A stretch of DNA of 64,000 nt, taken from Rhynochetos jubatus (lineage: Eukaryota; Chordata; Aves; Eurypygiformes; Rhynochetidae). Position numbers and translations under genes: made by a program. The stretch's first letter is position 1. Every line of letters starts with the position of its first letter. The stretch covers positions 3,874,501-3,938,500 of the forward strand of contig CM050662.1 of NCBI GenBank assembly GCA_027574665.1. The letters are read 5' to 3'. Below the pieces are notes generated by a model. That model was not told the DNA's origin, searched no databases, and saw only the letters and a program-made list of their open reading frames with translations. Below, one piece after another: positions 61,441 to 64,000 of this stretch.

Positions 61441-64000
61441 GATGCGGTTTCCTTCAGAAGATCCTAATACTTGGTAGTTAGAGAGAATTTCTGAAGAGGG
61501 AAGCTTTACATAGCAAAAAGAGGGACGGCAGTCCTTACAGAGCGCTTCCCATTCATGCTCAGCCACCACTCAGAGCAGGAGAAAGCCAATCAGAAATGCC
61601 AAAGGAGACTATAAAATGATTGATTCGTGGCTAAGGAACTCAGTCAGTGCCTCAGACCTTTGAACCTTGGAGGTCCAAAACATGTCGAAGGTCCCTGCTA
61701 CTGTCATGCTCCAAGTTGCTGCTGGAGTGGGAGAAATTTGGGGAGCCCTGTGGAAGCTAAGGGCTGCCGCAGTCCTGGTGGAACCTGGCAGAGCTGCTGC
61801 GCCACAGACCCTGAAGCCAAACGGGTGCATGAGGAGGTGTGCGCAGAAGGGCGTCTGTAGGATCTTGTGATAGGCGTTTCACTCAGCAGGGACCGAGGAG
61901 ACTGGTGCGTTGGTTTTTAGGGCACTGGGATGAGTGCCGTGCCAGTGGCGTGGTGACGTGCCCCTTTGCCATGTGAAGGGGTGCTGGTAGTCACTCACAT
62001 CCACGCGGTGCCTTCCAGCGCATCTGTGGGTCTGCTGCCTGACAGTCACTCCGTCCTCACTCCCTTGGCTTGCTGCGCTCACACGGCAGCTAATCACGGC
62101 CTTACTAATTGTGAAAGCAGTTCAGGGTCTACACTGGATAGTGTCTCGGTGGGGTGTTGGCTGCTGGGCTTGTGGACCACCCAGTGGTGGCTTCTGTTGC
62201 AGTGGGGTCTTTGCCACCAAGGAAGACCATGTTGATTTTCAGCAGTGGGCTAGAGGAGTTTTACAGGGATTACTTTGCTGTTGTGGATGAGAAACGTGCA
62301 CAGCAGACAGAGTGAGCTCATCGTACCTCTCGCCCTGCACGTCCCCGAGCGGCTGCGCGGCCCCGTTGCAGTGAGACATAGCTGTGAAGAGGGCGGAGAG
62401 GCAGCGGGCTGTTTGCAGCTTGACCTGAGGGGTGATTATCAGCGAGGATGCCATCATTAGCTGGTAGGACCCATCCAGGACACCGGGTCAGCATCTCTGC
62501 TCTCGCATGGAATAGCACCTCGTGGTCGCTTGCCCCGAATCGGTAGGGCCAGTGGCTGTATGTCACCTCCAGAGGTGACAGCTCGTCCGCAGGCTTGCTG
62601 CTGGCTCAGCACCCAGGCAGGGAAGCACGGCTGTCTGTGAACAGTGCACCGTTTCCCTCATGCTGAGGGCCGGGGATCAGCTGTGCTTGTTCCCAGGGCC
62701 CCACTCTCTGAATACGCAGGGCAGACTCGTCCTCCATGCCTGGCACTGGGCTTATTCCAAAATTCTGAAATGCAGCCAGAGTCATCTATGACCTAAATGT
62801 GGGCATGAGTGGTGGTTTTGCAGAATGAGAAAAGAAAATAAATCCTTACCCCCTCAATCTCTCCCTCAGAATGAAAAACTCAACTGGCCAAGCCCTGCAA
62901 ATGAGTTGTTTTTTCATACGTGCAGTGAGGAGCCAGATTTCTAAAGGCTGGCTTTCAGTTTTACAGCGTTTATTATAGGCATGAATAATTGCTGGCACTG
63001 TGCTACCACTGCTGTTGTTTGCTCTTATGGTTAGGCCAATTACATATGTAAGCCCCTGATTTACAAGCAAAAGCAGAACTAAAGTAGCTTTGTGGCCTAC
63101 ATTTCAAGAAGGAGTAATGTGTCCACAGTCAGCTGTAGGTCCCTGGGTTTGCGCTATGAAACACGGGGGTCCGTTGCCATAAATATGTGGACCCAGATTG
63201 TCCAAGGCATTATGCGACACGTGCCGTCGCGGCGCAGCGTGAAGGACATAAACACAGATGAGCATTTGAGGACCGGGAACGTGCCCAGATTCATCCCATG
63301 GCAAGCACACTAGAATATTCAGGCTGCATGTGGGCAATTGCAGAGAACACACACAAAAGAGAGAGAGTTTGAACTAAACTTAATGGTTCTACAAGATGGG
63401 CTTAAGCAAAGCCTGCCCAAATCCAATTTCCCAGCATGACAGTCGGTTTGTCTCCAGCCCTCACTGTCCGGCGAGCCCTCCTGGGTGAGAAGAACAGATG
63501 ACATCCATTGCTGAATCTCAGATCGATCAACTGAGAGCAAACAGATTTCTTTTTCCTTGCTCTTGCACAGTAGGCAGCCGAGTGGGAAGGAGGTAGGTCT
63601 GTGGCATGACTGATTCTCTGTGGGGTGATGGTTTTCCATTAGGTCACATCAGCTGTGGTACCTGTTGACCGGGACTCTGCATTGCCCAGCCTGCGGAAGG
63701 TCTCGCCTTGCTGTGCTGGTGCCACTCGACACTATCAGCTCTGGGTTATGTGAAGAGGCGTCCTGTATGGTGAGGGAGTTGCACTGATCTTGGACTGGTG
63801 GCGAGCTGGTGTCCTTGCTGCTGGGGGGAGCAGAGAAGGGAGGATGTGAGTAAGGCCGGAAGAAGGCAGGACTGATTTCATCGTCACAAATCGCAGTGGA
63901 TGCTGCCTGCGGGAGGTAATCGCAGATCTGCTCGGGAAGGCGGCCAGCGTTTCGCACTCAGGGATGGCCAAGGGAGGATGAGGCACTCGTGCCGTTAGTC

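Larger units (their letters stand above)
9347..64000 (+). other. SIL1: SIL1 gene, 5' coding part, truncated by the right edge
   Basis: Six coding exons lie in order on one strand, each bounded by AG and GT, and join in frame to give a protein that follows human SIL1 from the signal peptide into the first armadillo repeat. Known role: SIL1 sits in the ER lumen and releases ADP from BiP/HSPA5; loss of human SIL1 causes Marinesco-Sjogren syndrome. Intron lengths here are 2948, 25700, 1221, 2826 and 4693 bases, followed by at least 16489 bases. A non-coding first exon is expected upstream, because the ATG exon begins with an acceptor only ten bases before the start codon, but I could not locate it. 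The exons for the rest of the armadillo domain and the C-terminal KELR-type ER-retention signal must lie beyond base 64000. Confidence 0.97.
47512..64000 (+). other. SIL1 intron, at least 16.5 kb, open at the right edge
   Basis: The intron starts at the GTGAGC donor and continues past the window end. I read it for the next SIL1 exon (expected to resemble NPKVQVEAIEGGALQKLL) and found no match on the plus strand. Visible content: an AT-rich repeat-poor block at 50.1-51.05 kb, poly-A at 50716-50728, poly-T at 52453-52464, a G-quadruplex motif at 56594-56616, a 14-base duplication at 58241 and 58291, a TAA repeat at 60381, and a possible CR1 3' tail near 61.4 kb. The rest shows nothing I can name. 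Confidence 0.85.

Noticed and set aside
1-64000. Search for endogenous retroviruses, LTRs, CRISPR arrays, rRNA, tRNA and bacterial-type operons.
   Set aside because: None was recognised; the only interspersed repeats seen are CR1 fragments and one MIR-like SINE.

Overview
The window looks like avian nuclear DNA. The evidence is a low repeat load, CR1 LINE fragments with the bird-type 3' end, one degraded MIR-type SINE, long introns with GT-AG borders, and no dense bacterial-type coding. No tools were run; homology calls rest on translating by eye and comparing with the human SIL1 sequence from memory.

The only gene I can establish is SIL1 on the plus strand. SIL1 is the nucleotide exchange factor of the ER Hsp70 chaperone BiP/HSPA5. 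Six consecutive coding exons are present: 9357-9458 (start codon and signal peptide), 12407-12542, 38243-38360, 39582-39678, 42505-42696 and 47390-47511. They join in one frame with intron phases 0, 1, 2, 0, 0 and an open phase 2 at the end, giving codons 1-255 plus two bases of codon 256. Two N-glycosylation sequons fall at residues 193 and 236, the positions I recall for the human protein. The remaining armadillo-repeat region and the C-terminal ER-retention signal are not in the window, so the gene runs off the right edge through an intron of at least 16.5 kb.

Layout: 1-59 may be the edge of an unidentified minus-strand exon. 60-9346 is SIL1 5' flank or first intron and holds a 3' CR1 fragment (7673-8115, minus) and a 22-bp perfect palindrome (5663-5684). 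Intron 12543-38242 (25.7 kb) holds the MIR-like SINE (about 13269-13440), an older CR1 fragment (about 22675-22890, plus), a 23-bp palindrome (28908-28930), a one-base-loop G-quadruplex motif (21197-21211) and a CpG-rich island-like block (about 30290-30830). The later introns hold a pyrimidine-rich tract (45113-45370), an AT-rich block that might be conserved regulatory DNA (about 50100-51050) and simple repeats.

I found no endogenous retrovirus, no RNA gene, no second confident protein gene, and nothing that reads as an undescribed biological system. The long open frames elsewhere have no recognisable domains or exon structure and appear to be chance frames in GC-rich or pyrimidine-rich intron DNA.
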